Shown here: positions 19,319 to 26,815 of the stretch, in pieces
Position numbering within the stretch: position 1 is the first letter of the stretch
Layout of the letters: the number at the start of each line of letters is the position of its first letter
Assembly (NCBI RefSeq): GCF_900177245.1
Contig: NZ_FXBM01000001.1
Coordinates: forward strand, 1,860,001 to 1,924,000
Source of the DNA: Rathayibacter oskolensis
GTDB taxonomy: Bacteria; Actinomycetota; Actinomycetes; Actinomycetales; Microbacteriaceae
Direction of reading: 5' to 3'
Length of the DNA stretch: 64,000 bases
Position numbers and translations under genes: made by a program
The notes under the pieces: model-generated
Seen by the model: the letters and a program-made list of their open reading frames with translations, nothing else
Told to the model about the DNA's origin: nothing
Databases searched by the model: none

Positions 19319-20491
19319 TCAGAACGCGGCAAGGGTGCGCGTGCCGGCGATCAGGAGGGCGGCGTCGTCCTGCGGCGGGTGCACCCGCGAGGCGAGGACG
19401 TCGCGGAGGTGGCGCTCGAGGGGGTTGTGCCGCGTGAGCCCCGGGTTGCCGAGGGCGGCGACGGCGGTCTCGACCGCCGCGACCGCCGAGCGGGTGGCGA
19501 GCAGCTTGCCGACGACGAGGCGCTCCGCGGCCCGCGGATCTCCCGCGTCGACGCGGGCGGCGAGCGAGAGCAGCACCTCCTCGGCCTGCACGAGCTGCGC
19601 CTCGATCTCGCCGGCGACCGAGCGGATGCGCTCCGTCGTCGCGATCGGGCGTCCGAGCGAGGTCGGGATCCGCTCGTTCGCGAACTGGACGAAGAAGCTC
19701 TGCGCCGCCCGCCCGATACCGACGTAGAGCGCCGCGACCGCGAGGCCGAATCCTCCGCCCGCCCCCGCCTCCGGAGCGAGCTGCGAGCGCGGGGTGCCGC
19801 GGAAGTGCTCCAGCGGCAGGCGGACCTGCTCGTAGACCACGTCGTGCGTGCTCGAGGCGCGCTGGCCCAGGTGGTCCCAGGTCTTCTCGATGCGGACACC
19901 CGGAGCGTCTCCCGGCACTATCGCGTGCGCGAGCTCGGGCTCGCCCGAGGCGCCCTGCAGGTCGACCGCCCAGACGAGGTGGTAGGCGAGCCCCTCGGAG
20001 CCGGTGGCGAAGCCCTTGCGCCCCTCGAGCACCCACTCGTCGCCGTCGGGGCGGATCGTCGTGGCGGGCAGTCCGCCGCGGGCGGGCGCGCCCCACTCGG
20101 GCTCGGCCCGCACCGCGTTCAGCAGCACCGGGCGCTCGGCGGAGTCGGCGAGGACGGTGCGGTAGAGCTGGTCGGGCCAAGTCGCCCCTCGGTCCTGCGC
20201 CGCGTGCTGCAGAACGGTCATCGCCGAGATGAGCGCGACGGCCGGGTCGCCCTGACCGAGCGCCTCGAAGATCCGGACGAGATCGACCGTCGAGGGCGGG
20301 GTCCCGCCGTAGCGGGAGCCGACCGCGACGGTGAGGAGCCCGGCGTCGTGGACGGCGCGGATCCCCTCCCACGGGAACTCGGCGGTGCGGTCGTAATGCT
20401 CGGCGGTCTCGGCGAGGCGGGCGGTGAGCCGGCCGAGCGCCCGGTCGGAGAGGTCGGGGACGAGGCGGGCGGGCGCGTCGAGGAGCGTCAC
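19319..20491 (-). CDS. SfnB/DszC-like acyl-CoA dehydrogenase-fold flavoprotein
   Basis: A 390-residue protein with the acyl-CoA dehydrogenase fold: an N-terminal helical domain, a middle beta domain (WVLEGRKGFATGSEGLAYHL, then DHLGQRASSTHDVVYEQVRL) and a C-terminal helical bundle. The substitution pattern and the neighbouring SsuD-like gene point to the SfnB/DszC branch, which uses reduced flavin to oxygenate or release sulfur compounds, rather than to fatty acid oxidation. The GTG at 20491 overlaps the monooxygenase stop by 4 nt. The real substrate cannot be read from sequence. Confidence 0.8.
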   Translation of the reverse strand: MTLLDAPARLVPDLSDRALGRLTARLAETAEHYDRTAEFPWEGIRAVHDAGLLTVAVGSRYGGTPPSTVDLVRIFEALGQGDPAVALISAMTVLQHAAQDRGATWPDQLYRTVLADSAERPVLLNAVRAEPEWGAPARGGLPATTIRPDGDEWVLEGRKGFATGSEGLAYHLVWAVDLQGASGEPELAHAIVPGDAPGVRIEKTWDHLGQRASSTHDVVYEQVRLPLEHFRGTPRSQLAPEAGAGGGFGLAVAALYVGIGRAAQSFFVQFANERIPTSLGRPIATTERIRSVAGEIEAQLVQAEEVLLSLAARVDAGDPRAAERLVVGKLLATRSAVAAVETAVAALGNPGLTRHNPLERHLRDVLASRVHPPQDDAALLIAGTRTLAAF

Positions 20492-21666
20492 GCGATCGCT
20501 CCGACCAGCTCGGTGCTCTCGAGCGGCGGCTGCGCGACGATCTCGCCGCGGCGGCCGGTGGCCTCGCGGTGCGCGAGCTCCTCCCGGACCAGCGGGATGA
20601 GGTAGCGCCCGTAGTCGACAGCGTCGTTCAGGTTGTCGTAGCCGCGGATCGAGATCAGATCGGCGCCGAGGTCGACGTAGTCGAGGATCGCCGCGGCGAC
20701 GGTCTCCGGCGTGCCGACGAGGGCGGTGGAGGCGCCCTGCGCGCCGGTCGCGGTCGCGGTCGGCGTCCAGAGGGCGCGGTCGTGCAGATCCTTGCGGCGC
20801 GCGATGTCGAGCAGACGCTGCGAGCCGACGTTCGCAGGTCCCTCCGCGTCGGGCGTCTGCACCCAGAGGCCCTTCTCGCCCTTCCGCGGGTTCGAGGTCG
20901 TCGCCGAGCGGCTCTGCAGGATCCCGAGGATCCGGTGCGCCTTCTCCCACGCGAGCTCCTCGGTCGGCGCGATGATCGGCCGGAAGGTGACCCAGGTGCG
21001 CGGAGTGTCGGGGCGGCCGGCTTCGCGGGCGGCGTCGGCGATCCGGTCGATCTGCTGCTGGGTGTCGGCGAGCGGCTCACCCCAGAGCCCGAAGATGTCG
21101 GCGAGCGCGCCGCCCTGGCGGTAGGCCTCGTCGCTCGAGCCGCCGACCGAGACGGGGATGCTCCCGCGCACCGGCCGGACCCGCGAGACGAAGTCCTCGA
21201 AGCGGTAGTAGGCGCCATCGTGGTCGAACGGCTCCGTCGCCGACCAGACCCGGCGCAGGATCCGGATGTACTCCTCCTGGCGGGCGTACCGCTCGGTCTT
21301 GCCGAGGCGGTCGCCCTCGCGCGCCTGCTCGTGGTCGTTGCCACCGGCGATGAGGTGCACGACGGCGCGGCCGTTCGAGAGCTGGTCGAGGGTGGCGAGC
21401 GCCTTGGCGGCCACCGTCGGGTAGACCGTGTTCGGCCGCAGCGCCACGATCGGCTTCAGGTGCTCGGTGTACTGCGTGAGCGCCGAGGCGATGGTGAAGG
21501 GGTCGTGCCCGGCCGAGCCGTAGGGGACGAGCGTGTAGTCGAAACCGCCGTCCTCGAGGATCCGCGAGTAGCGGCGGAGGTAGGCGACGTCGATGCCCGG
21601 CTGGGCGAGGCCGTTGACCTCGTTGGAGCTGTTGACGTTGATCGCGGAGATGAACTCGACGGCCAT
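20488..21666 (-). CDS. LLM-class flavin-dependent monooxygenase, SsuD-like
   Basis: A 392-residue bacterial-luciferase-fold enzyme. The start EFISAINVNSSNEVNG, the DYTLVPYGSAGHDPFTIASAL segment, and DQLSNGRAVVHLIAGGNDHEQ (FMNH2-binding region) fit the alkanesulfonate monooxygenase/nitrilotriacetate group. Such enzymes use FMNH2 and oxygen to cleave C-S or related bonds. First structural gene of a ten-gene operon. A 168-nt leader separates it from an upstream Cys-containing short ORF. AAAGGACC precedes the ATG at 21666. The exact substrate is unknown. Confidence 0.88.
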   Translation of the reverse strand: MAVEFISAINVNSSNEVNGLAQPGIDVAYLRRYSRILEDGGFDYTLVPYGSAGHDPFTIASALTQYTEHLKPIVALRPNTVYPTVAAKALATLDQLSNGRAVVHLIAGGNDHEQAREGDRLGKTERYARQEEYIRILRRVWSATEPFDHDGAYYRFEDFVSRVRPVRGSIPVSVGGSSDEAYRQGGALADIFGLWGEPLADTQQQIDRIADAAREAGRPDTPRTWVTFRPIIAPTEELAWEKAHRILGILQSRSATTSNPRKGEKGLWVQTPDAEGPANVGSQRLLDIARRKDLHDRALWTPTATATGAQGASTALVGTPETVAAAILDYVDLGADLISIRGYDNLNDAVDYGRYLIPLVREELAHREATGRRGEIVAQPPLESTELVGAIA

Positions 21667-21834
21667 GGTGGTGGTCCTTTCGAAGGGAGGTGCGCGAGGG
21701 CGCGGAGATGGTGCGCGGGCGCGGCGAAGCAGCCCGGAGGAGGGAGTCGACGGCGCTGCTCGAGGAGCGCGGGTCGCGTGCGGCGGGAGGCGCCGTGTCA
21801 GTGCGGGCGACGCGGAGGCGTCAGCGCCGGAGAG

Positions 21835-21993
21835 TCAGCGAGGGGCCGGACAGGAACATCCGCGCACCGACGCGAAGCGGTTCCCGCCCAGGAGCATTCG
21901 ACGCTGGAGCATTCGCCCGGCCGGGGCTCCGACGCGCACCGCTCGGACCGCGCCGGAGGGCGCAGTCGAGACGAGGGCACGCGGGGAGGTCAT
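21835..21993 (-). CDS. Probable cysteine-responsive leader peptide
   Basis: A short frame of 52 codons lies 168 nt upstream of the SsuD-like gene on the same strand. It ends VRGCSCPAPR, with two Cys codons (TGT) separated by one codon close to the stop. Actinobacteria are known to control sulfur genes by short leader peptides in which ribosome stalling at Cys codons changes RNA folding. The following RNA can form CGGCG-GGAGG-CGCCG (21781-21795) and GACGC-GGAG-GCGTC (21809-21822). No good ribosome site precedes the ATG at 21993, so it may be leaderless or start at an internal ATG (RMLQRRMLLGG region). Placement and composition support it; translation is unproven. Confidence 0.45.
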   Translation of the reverse strand: MTSPRALVSTAPSGAVRAVRVGAPAGRMLQRRMLLGGNRFASVRGCSCPAPR

Positions 21994-22027
21994 GTCGTCG
22001 ACGCTACGGTCGGGGCCGCTCGGGCGT

Positions 22028-22074
22028 CCAACGATGATTCCGGATGCGTTCCGATCGGCGAACCCGATCGTTGG
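22028..22074. promoter_or_regulatory. Inverted repeat in the promoter region of the SsuD-like operon
   Basis: CCAACGAT at 22028 and ATCGTTGG at 22067 are exact inverted copies 31 nt apart. They lie between the LysR gene stop and the putative leader peptide, where the operon promoter should be. The LysR product encoded just upstream is the natural candidate to bind here. Confidence 0.4.
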
Positions 22075-22106
22075 TAAGACTTCGTCATCTTCGCGTCGCA
22101 CGGGCA

Positions 22107-22994
22107 TCACGAACGGACCTCGTGGAGCGGAGTCCGGGGGCGGGCGGGGCCGAACAGCTCGGCGAGCGCAGTGAGCGCCGTGTCCTCCACGTCCGGCGCG
22201 AGGCCCCGCCGCGAGACCAGGCGGAGGTTCACCGAGCCCAGTGCGGGCAGGTCGCGCCGCACCTCGAGTCCGTCGGCGACGGAGCCCCGGTGCGAGGTCG
22301 GCAGGACCGCGACTCCGACGCCCGCTCTCGCCGCGGCGATCACCCCCTCGAGCCCCGCGGACTCGGCGACGACCCGCACCTCGTGCCCGAACGCGCCGAG
22401 CTGCTGCAGGGCGCGCTGGCGCATCCCGCACGGCTCCGAGTAGGCGACGAGCGGGATCGGGGCGCCCTCGGGAGGCAGCCAGCCGGGCGCCGCGTACCAG
22501 TCGAGCGGCAGCGTGGCGACCTGGCGGCCCGGCAGATCGCCGCCGACCCCGAGGATGACCGCGAGGTCGAGCACCCCGCGGGCCACCGCCTCCGCGAGAT
22601 GGGTGGAGCGGTCGAGAGAGAAGGTCAGCGGCCGGTCGTCGAAGGCGCGGCGCAGGGTCTCGAGGAGGCGCGGCAGCAGCTGCTCGGCGGCCGGCTCGGT
22701 CAGGCCCAGGGCCAGCGGGTTCTCGCTCGCCGCGTCGAGGGTCTCGAGCGCGTCGTCGTGCACGGCGAGGATGCGCCGGGCCTGCACGAGGAGGCGCTCG
22801 CCGGCCGGGGTGAAGCGGGCCCTCCGCCCGACCTTCTCGATGAAGGTGCGCTCGAGCCGGCGCTCGAGGGTGCGGACGTGCTGCGACACCGTCGGCTGGC
22901 TGATGTGCAGCGCGACGGCCGCCCGCCCGAACCCGCCGCAGTCGGCGATCGCCACGAGCGTGCGCAGGTGGACGATGTCGAGGGTCTCGGGCAT
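22107..22994 (-). CDS. LysR-family transcriptional regulator
   Basis: A 295-residue LysR regulator. The winged helix-turn-helix is at residues 5-65 (LVAIADCGGFGRAAVALHISQPTVSQHVRTLE). The effector domain follows with VLDLAVILGVGGDLPG and GVGVAVLP. The gene lies upstream of and on the same strand as the organosulfur-type operon, ending 113 nt before its leader ORF, and probably regulates it. The effector could be a sulfur compound or a pathway intermediate, but nothing in the sequence says which. Confidence 0.9.
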   Translation of the reverse strand: MPETLDIVHLRTLVAIADCGGFGRAAVALHISQPTVSQHVRTLERRLERTFIEKVGRRARFTPAGERLLVQARRILAVHDDALETLDAASENPLALGLTEPAAEQLLPRLLETLRRAFDDRPLTFSLDRSTHLAEAVARGVLDLAVILGVGGDLPGRQVATLPLDWYAAPGWLPPEGAPIPLVAYSEPCGMRQRALQQLGAFGHEVRVVAESAGLEGVIAAARAGVGVAVLPTSHRGSVADGLEVRRDLPALGSVNLRLVSRRGLAPDVEDTALTALAELFGPARPRTPLHEVRS

Positions 22995-23067
22995 CCCCCG
23001 ACGGTACTGAGGGCCCTCGCTCGCCGAGGTCGCCGCCGCAACACGCCGACATCTGCCGCGGATGCAG

Positions 23068-23101
23068 GAGCGGACGAGACCCCGGAGGATCTCGTCCGCT
23101 C
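23068..23101 (-). terminator. Hairpin downstream of the first bulb-lectin gene
   Basis: GAGCGGACGAGA and TCTCGTCCGCTC form a perfect 12-bp stem with a 10-nt loop, 35 nt after the lectin stop (minus strand). Stem and loop resemble the terminator at 24413-24454. Confidence 0.75.
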
Positions 23102-23135
23102 GACGCTCTCGCTGCAGGATCGAGCTGCCGCGAGG

Positions 23136-24323
23136 TCAGGCGCCGGAGGGAGCCACGTAACCGCTCGGCTGCCGGTTCCAGAGGGCCCGGTCGTTCGCGC
23201 TGTAGACGACGAGGTTGGCGTCGCTCTGGAGCACGAGGACCGCACCCGGATTGCCTCCCGTCGCGGTCGACCACAGCGCGCGGCCACCGGCGCTGTAGAC
23301 GACGGCGTTGCCGTCCGCCTGCATGACGAGACGGTTGCCCGCCCCACTGGTGCCGGTGCTCCAGAGGGCGCGCTGCGGGTTGCCGGGGTACCCCCTCGTG
23401 TAGACGACGAAGTTGCCGTCGCTCTGCATCGCTCCGAAGAGGAAGCTGTCGAGCGATGTCAGCGACTGACCGGCGACGAGCTGAGACCCGGCGGCCAGCG
23501 CGTTGCGGTACGTCGGCGCCGGCGGGAACTGCTGGGTCGACCAGATTGCCTGGCCGGTTCTGGAGTAGAGGACGAGGTTGCCGTCGGTCTGCATCACGAG
23601 GCGGTCCTCGTTGTAGCCCGAGGTACCGGTGAACCAGACGGCGCCCTGCCCGGCGACGCTGACCAGGTCGCCCGCCCGCAGGACGAGCTTCGTCCCCCCG
23701 CTGGTGCCCGCGCTCCAGCTCAGTCCGAAGGGTGCGTAGACCACGAAGTTCCCGTCGTTCTGGTACACGGCGCGGTATCGACCGTCGGCCGAGACGAGTG
23801 CCTGCCCTCGATCGAGCTGGCGGCCGTCGAGCAGGGTGTCCTCGCCGCGGCTCGCCCAGAGAGCTGCACCCGACGCCGAGTACGAGACGAGGTTGCCATC
23901 GTTCTGGATCGCGAGGAAGGCCGGCGCGCCGCGCCCGGCGCTGCCGCTGGACCAGAGTGCTGCGCCCTGCGCGGAGTAGATCACGATGTTGCCGTCGCTC
24001 TGGAGAGTCAGGGTGTTCCCCGCGCCCTGGGTCGAGCTGACCCAGACGGGCCGACCGCTCGGGTTGTAGACGACGGCGTTGCCATCGGTCTGCAGGGCGA
24101 AGGTGTACGTGCCCCCTTCGTTCGCCGCGGCAGAGACGAGCTGCTCGCCGGCCTTCAGAGTTCCTCCGACCTCGAGGCGATCACCGACGGCCACGGCGGC
24201 GGATGCGGCCTCCGTCGAGACCCGGGTGGCGGGAGCCGCGAGCGCCGGCGCTGCGACGACTCCGCAGCTCAGCGTGGTGGCGAGGACGGCGGCCGCGATG
24301 CGGCTGCGGGTGGACAAGGTCAT
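23136..24323 (-). CDS. Secreted bulb-type (B) lectin repeat protein
   Basis: A 395-residue exported protein. The signal peptide covers residues 1-29 (ending ALAAP). The rest is built from bulb-lectin subdomains marked by eight QxDxNxVxY motifs, for example LQTDGNAVVY, LQSDGNIVIY and MQTDGNLVLY. These motifs are the mannose-binding sites of plant and bacterial B lectins. A second, larger lectin is encoded at 26816-28678. AAGGGGGA lies upstream of the ATG at 24323. The likely role is binding of mannose-rich glycans outside the cell; the target is unknown. Confidence 0.92.
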   Translation of the reverse strand: MTLSTRSRIAAAVLATTLSCGVVAAPALAAPATRVSTEAASAAVAVGDRLEVGGTLKAGEQLVSAAANEGGTYTFALQTDGNAVVYNPSGRPVWVSSTQGAGNTLTLQSDGNIVIYSAQGAALWSSGSAGRGAPAFLAIQNDGNLVSYSASGAALWASRGEDTLLDGRQLDRGQALVSADGRYRAVYQNDGNFVVYAPFGLSWSAGTSGGTKLVLRAGDLVSVAGQGAVWFTGTSGYNEDRLVMQTDGNLVLYSRTGQAIWSTQQFPPAPTYRNALAAGSQLVAGQSLTSLDSFLFGAMQSDGNFVVYTRGYPGNPQRALWSTGTSGAGNRLVMQADGNAVVYSAGGRALWSTATGGNPGAVLVLQSDANLVVYSANDRALWNRQPSGYVAPSGA

Positions 24324-24412
24324 GAAGATCCCCCTTCGTGCGTGGACCGCGTCATCGCGGGCCCCTCATCCTCACAGCTGCGGGCCTGCGTGCCATCCAC
24401 CACGCGGCCGAC

Positions 24413-24454
24413 GCGGGAGCGGACGGGACCCCCGAGGATCCCGTCCGCTCCCGC
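24413..24454 (-). terminator. Terminator hairpin of the efflux pump gene
   Basis: GCGGGAGCGGACGGGA pairs perfectly with TCCCGTCCGCTCCCGC (16 bp, 10-nt loop), 14 nt after the transporter stop on the minus strand. Confidence 0.8.
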
Positions 24455-24468
24455 TCCCACGGTGGGGC

Positions 24469-25983
24469 TCAGTGCGCGACGACCGGCTCCGCCCCTGCTG
24501 TCGGCGCGATCGCGTCCGACTTCCGACGGAACAGCAGCACCGACAGCACCGCGCCGAGGGCGAAGAAGCCCGCGCCCCAGCCGTAGGCCACCGCGTAGCT
24601 CTGCACCGCTGCCTCCGCCGCTGTCGTGGCGGTCGCGGGAGCGTGCGAGGCGAGGTAGTCGGTGACCGCCGTCGCGGCGAGCGTGTTCAGCAGCGCCGTG
24701 CCGATCGATCCGCCGACCTGCTGACTCGTGTTGACCATCGCCGACGCGACTCCGGCGAAGCGCATGTCGACCCCGCGGGTCGCCGTCTGCATCGAGCCGG
24801 GCATGATCGAGCCCATCGCGAAGCCGAGCACCATCAGCGCCGGCAGGACATCGGCCGCATAGACGCTGTCGAGGTCGAGGCGGGTGAGCAGCAGCATCCC
24901 GATCACGCCGAGCACCATGCCGAACGGCACCATGATCTTCGGACCGAAGCGGGGCAGGAGCAGGTTCGTCGACAGCTGCGCGGCGAGCACCAGCATGCCG
25001 ATCATGGGGAGGAAGGAGAGCCCGGTCTGGATCGGCGAGTAGCCCAGCGACACCTGCAGGAAGTAGGTGACGAAGAGGAAGATGCCGAACATCCCGGCAC
25101 CGGCGATCAGCACCGACAGGTAGGCGGCGCCGCGATCGCGGTCGAGCACGATCTGCAGCGGCAGCAGCGGGTGCTCGGTGGTGCGCTGGCGCAGCACGAA
25201 TCCGACGAGCAGCACGACCGCCGCGGCGAGCGGGACCCAGGTCATCGGCGAGTCCCAGCCGTCGGTCTCGGCGTTCGCGAAGCCGAAGACCAGGCCGAAC
25301 AGAGCGGCCGAGACGAGGATCGTGCCGGGGACGTCGAGCTTCGGGCGGGGGCCCGTGCGGTCGATGGCCGGGACGAAGACGATCGCGCCGATCACCGCGA
25401 CGACGGCGATGATCACGTTGATGTAGAGGTTCCAGCGCCAGTCGAAGCTCTCGGTCAGCACACCGCCGAGGAGCAGGCCCACGGCGCCGCCGGCACCCGC
25501 GATCGCGCCGAAGACGCCGAACGCGCGCGCCCGCTCCTTCGGAACGGTGAAGGTCGTGGTGAGGACCGCGAGGGCGGTCGGTGCGAGGAGGGCGCCGAAG
25601 ACGCCCTGGAGCGCGCGAGCCGCGATCAGCAGCTCGAAGTTCGGTGCGGCGCCTCCCAGGGCGGAGGCGATGGCGAAGCCGATCAGGCCGATCACGAAGG
25701 TGCGCTTGCGGCCGATGAGGTCCGAGAGGCGCCCGCCGAGCAGGAGGAGGCTGCCGAAGGCGAGCGAGTAGGCGGTGACCACCCACTGGCGATCGCCGTC
25801 GGAGAAGCCGAGGTCGGCCTGGGCGGCGGGGAGGGCGATGTTCACGACGGTCGAGTCGAGCACCACCATGAGCTGGGCGAGTCCGACGGCGACGAGCGTC
25901 CACCAGCGGCGGTTCGAGGGGGCCGGGACCGCGGGGGCGGTGACTACCGGCAGTGAGGAGGTCTGCGACATGAGGGAGACCAT
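24469..25983 (-). CDS. MFS drug efflux transporter, DHA2 (EmrB/QacA) type
   Basis: A transporter of up to 504 residues with about 14 membrane helices. Motif C region LAQLMVVLDSTVVNIALP and motif A GGRLSDLIGRK are those of the DHA2 drug:proton antiporters. It probably exports hydrophobic or cationic toxic compounds. The start may be the ATG at 25983 or 25971; neither has a clear ribosome site. It is divergent from a TetR gene 102 nt away, with palindromes between them, so repression by that TetR protein is likely. Confidence 0.92.
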   Translation of the reverse strand: MVSLMSQTSSLPVVTAPAVPAPSNRRWWTLVAVGLAQLMVVLDSTVVNIALPAAQADLGFSDGDRQWVVTAYSLAFGSLLLLGGRLSDLIGRKRTFVIGLIGFAIASALGGAAPNFELLIAARALQGVFGALLAPTALAVLTTTFTVPKERARAFGVFGAIAGAGGAVGLLLGGVLTESFDWRWNLYINVIIAVVAVIGAIVFVPAIDRTGPRPKLDVPGTILVSAALFGLVFGFANAETDGWDSPMTWVPLAAAVVLLVGFVLRQRTTEHPLLPLQIVLDRDRGAAYLSVLIAGAGMFGIFLFVTYFLQVSLGYSPIQTGLSFLPMIGMLVLAAQLSTNLLLPRFGPKIMVPFGMVLGVIGMLLLTRLDLDSVYAADVLPALMVLGFAMGSIMPGSMQTATRGVDMRFAGVASAMVNTSQQVGGSIGTALLNTLAATAVTDYLASHAPATATTAAEAAVQSYAVAYGWGAGFFALGAVLSVLLFRRKSDAIAPTAGAEPVVAH

Positions 25984-25987
25984 ATAC

Positions 25988-26018
25988 GAGACTCGCGAGT
26001 TTCGGAACTGCGTAGTTC
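25988..26018. promoter_or_regulatory. Probable TetR operators between efflux pump and regulator
   Basis: GAGACTCGCGAGTTTC at 25988-26003 is a near-perfect palindrome around ACTCGCGAGT. GAACTGCGTAGTTC at 26005-26018 is a second dyad. Both sit just upstream of the transporter start, where TetR binding would block transcription. Confidence 0.55.
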
Positions 26019-26085
26019 AGTATTTGTCGTAGAATTCACACAGGCCGTCATCCGGGCGGCCGAGAGACCGACAGGAGAAGCCGCG

Positions 26086-26721
26086 ATGACGCCGCCCCCC
26101 TCCCCCTCCCTCGAGTCGGAGGCGCCCGCGCGCCCCGGCCGTCGCCGCGATCCCCAGCGCGACGTCGAGATCCTCACGGCCGCCCTCGACGTGCTCGCCG
26201 AGACCGGCTACGACGGGATGACCATCGACATGGTCGCCGCCCGAGCCCGCGCCGGCAAGGCCACGCTCTACCGGCGCTGGGACTCGAAGGCCGAGCTTGT
26301 CGTCGAGGCCCTCGCCTGCCTCAAGGGCGCCGACCTCTCGGAGGACGCACTCCCCGACACCGGCACCCTGCGCGGCGACCTCGTCGCACTGATCAAGCCG
26401 CGCACGATGGAGGACGCCGAGCGCAAGCTGCAGATCATGGCCGGAGTCGTCGCCATGATCACGAAGTCGCCCGAGCTGTCCGACGCCGTGCGGGCCGCGA
26501 TCGTCGAGCCGCGCGCGCGAGCGAACGCCTTCCTGCTTCGCCGGGCGGTCTCGCGCGGCGAGATCACGCGCGACATCGACATCGAGCTGCTGGCGCTGCT
26601 CACGCCGTCGATGGTCGCCTACCGCGTCCTGCTCCTCCGCGAGCCGGTCGACCGCGCCTACCTCGTCTCGCTCGTCGACGACATCCTGCTGCCCGCGGTG
26701 GGGCTGCGCAGCGGGGAGTGA
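26086..26721 (+). CDS. TetR/AcrR-family regulator
   Basis: A 211-residue repressor. The DNA-binding domain (about 22-70) has ILTAALDVLAETGYDGMTIDMVA and ARAGKATLYRRWDSKAELV. The C-terminal ligand domain (TetR_C_16-like in its ARANAFLLRRAVSRGEI stretch) follows. It is divergent from the DHA2 efflux gene and most likely represses it until a drug binds. The ATG at 26086 follows GGAGAAGC. Confidence 0.92.
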   Translation: MTPPPSPSLESEAPARPGRRRDPQRDVEILTAALDVLAETGYDGMTIDMVAARARAGKATLYRRWDSKAELVVEALACLKGADLSEDALPDTGTLRGDLVALIKPRTMEDAERKLQIMAGVVAMITKSPELSDAVRAAIVEPRARANAFLLRRAVSRGEITRDIDIELLALLTPSMVAYRVLLLREPVDRAYLVSLVDDILLPAVGLRSGE

Positions 26722-26766
26722 TGCTGCGTCCTTCGACGCAGTGGCATCGAAAGGCTCAGCGGACGG

Positions 26767-26803
26767 GCGAAGGCCCGCCTCCTACTGGGAGGCGGGCCTT
26801 CGC
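26767..26803. terminator. Bidirectional terminator between TetR and second lectin gene
   Basis: GCGAAGGCCCGCCTCC pairs perfectly with GGAGGCGGGCCTTCGC around a 5-nt loop (16 bp). It lies between two convergent genes and can stop both. Confidence 0.85.
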
Positions 26804-26815
26804 TACGCAGTCACG

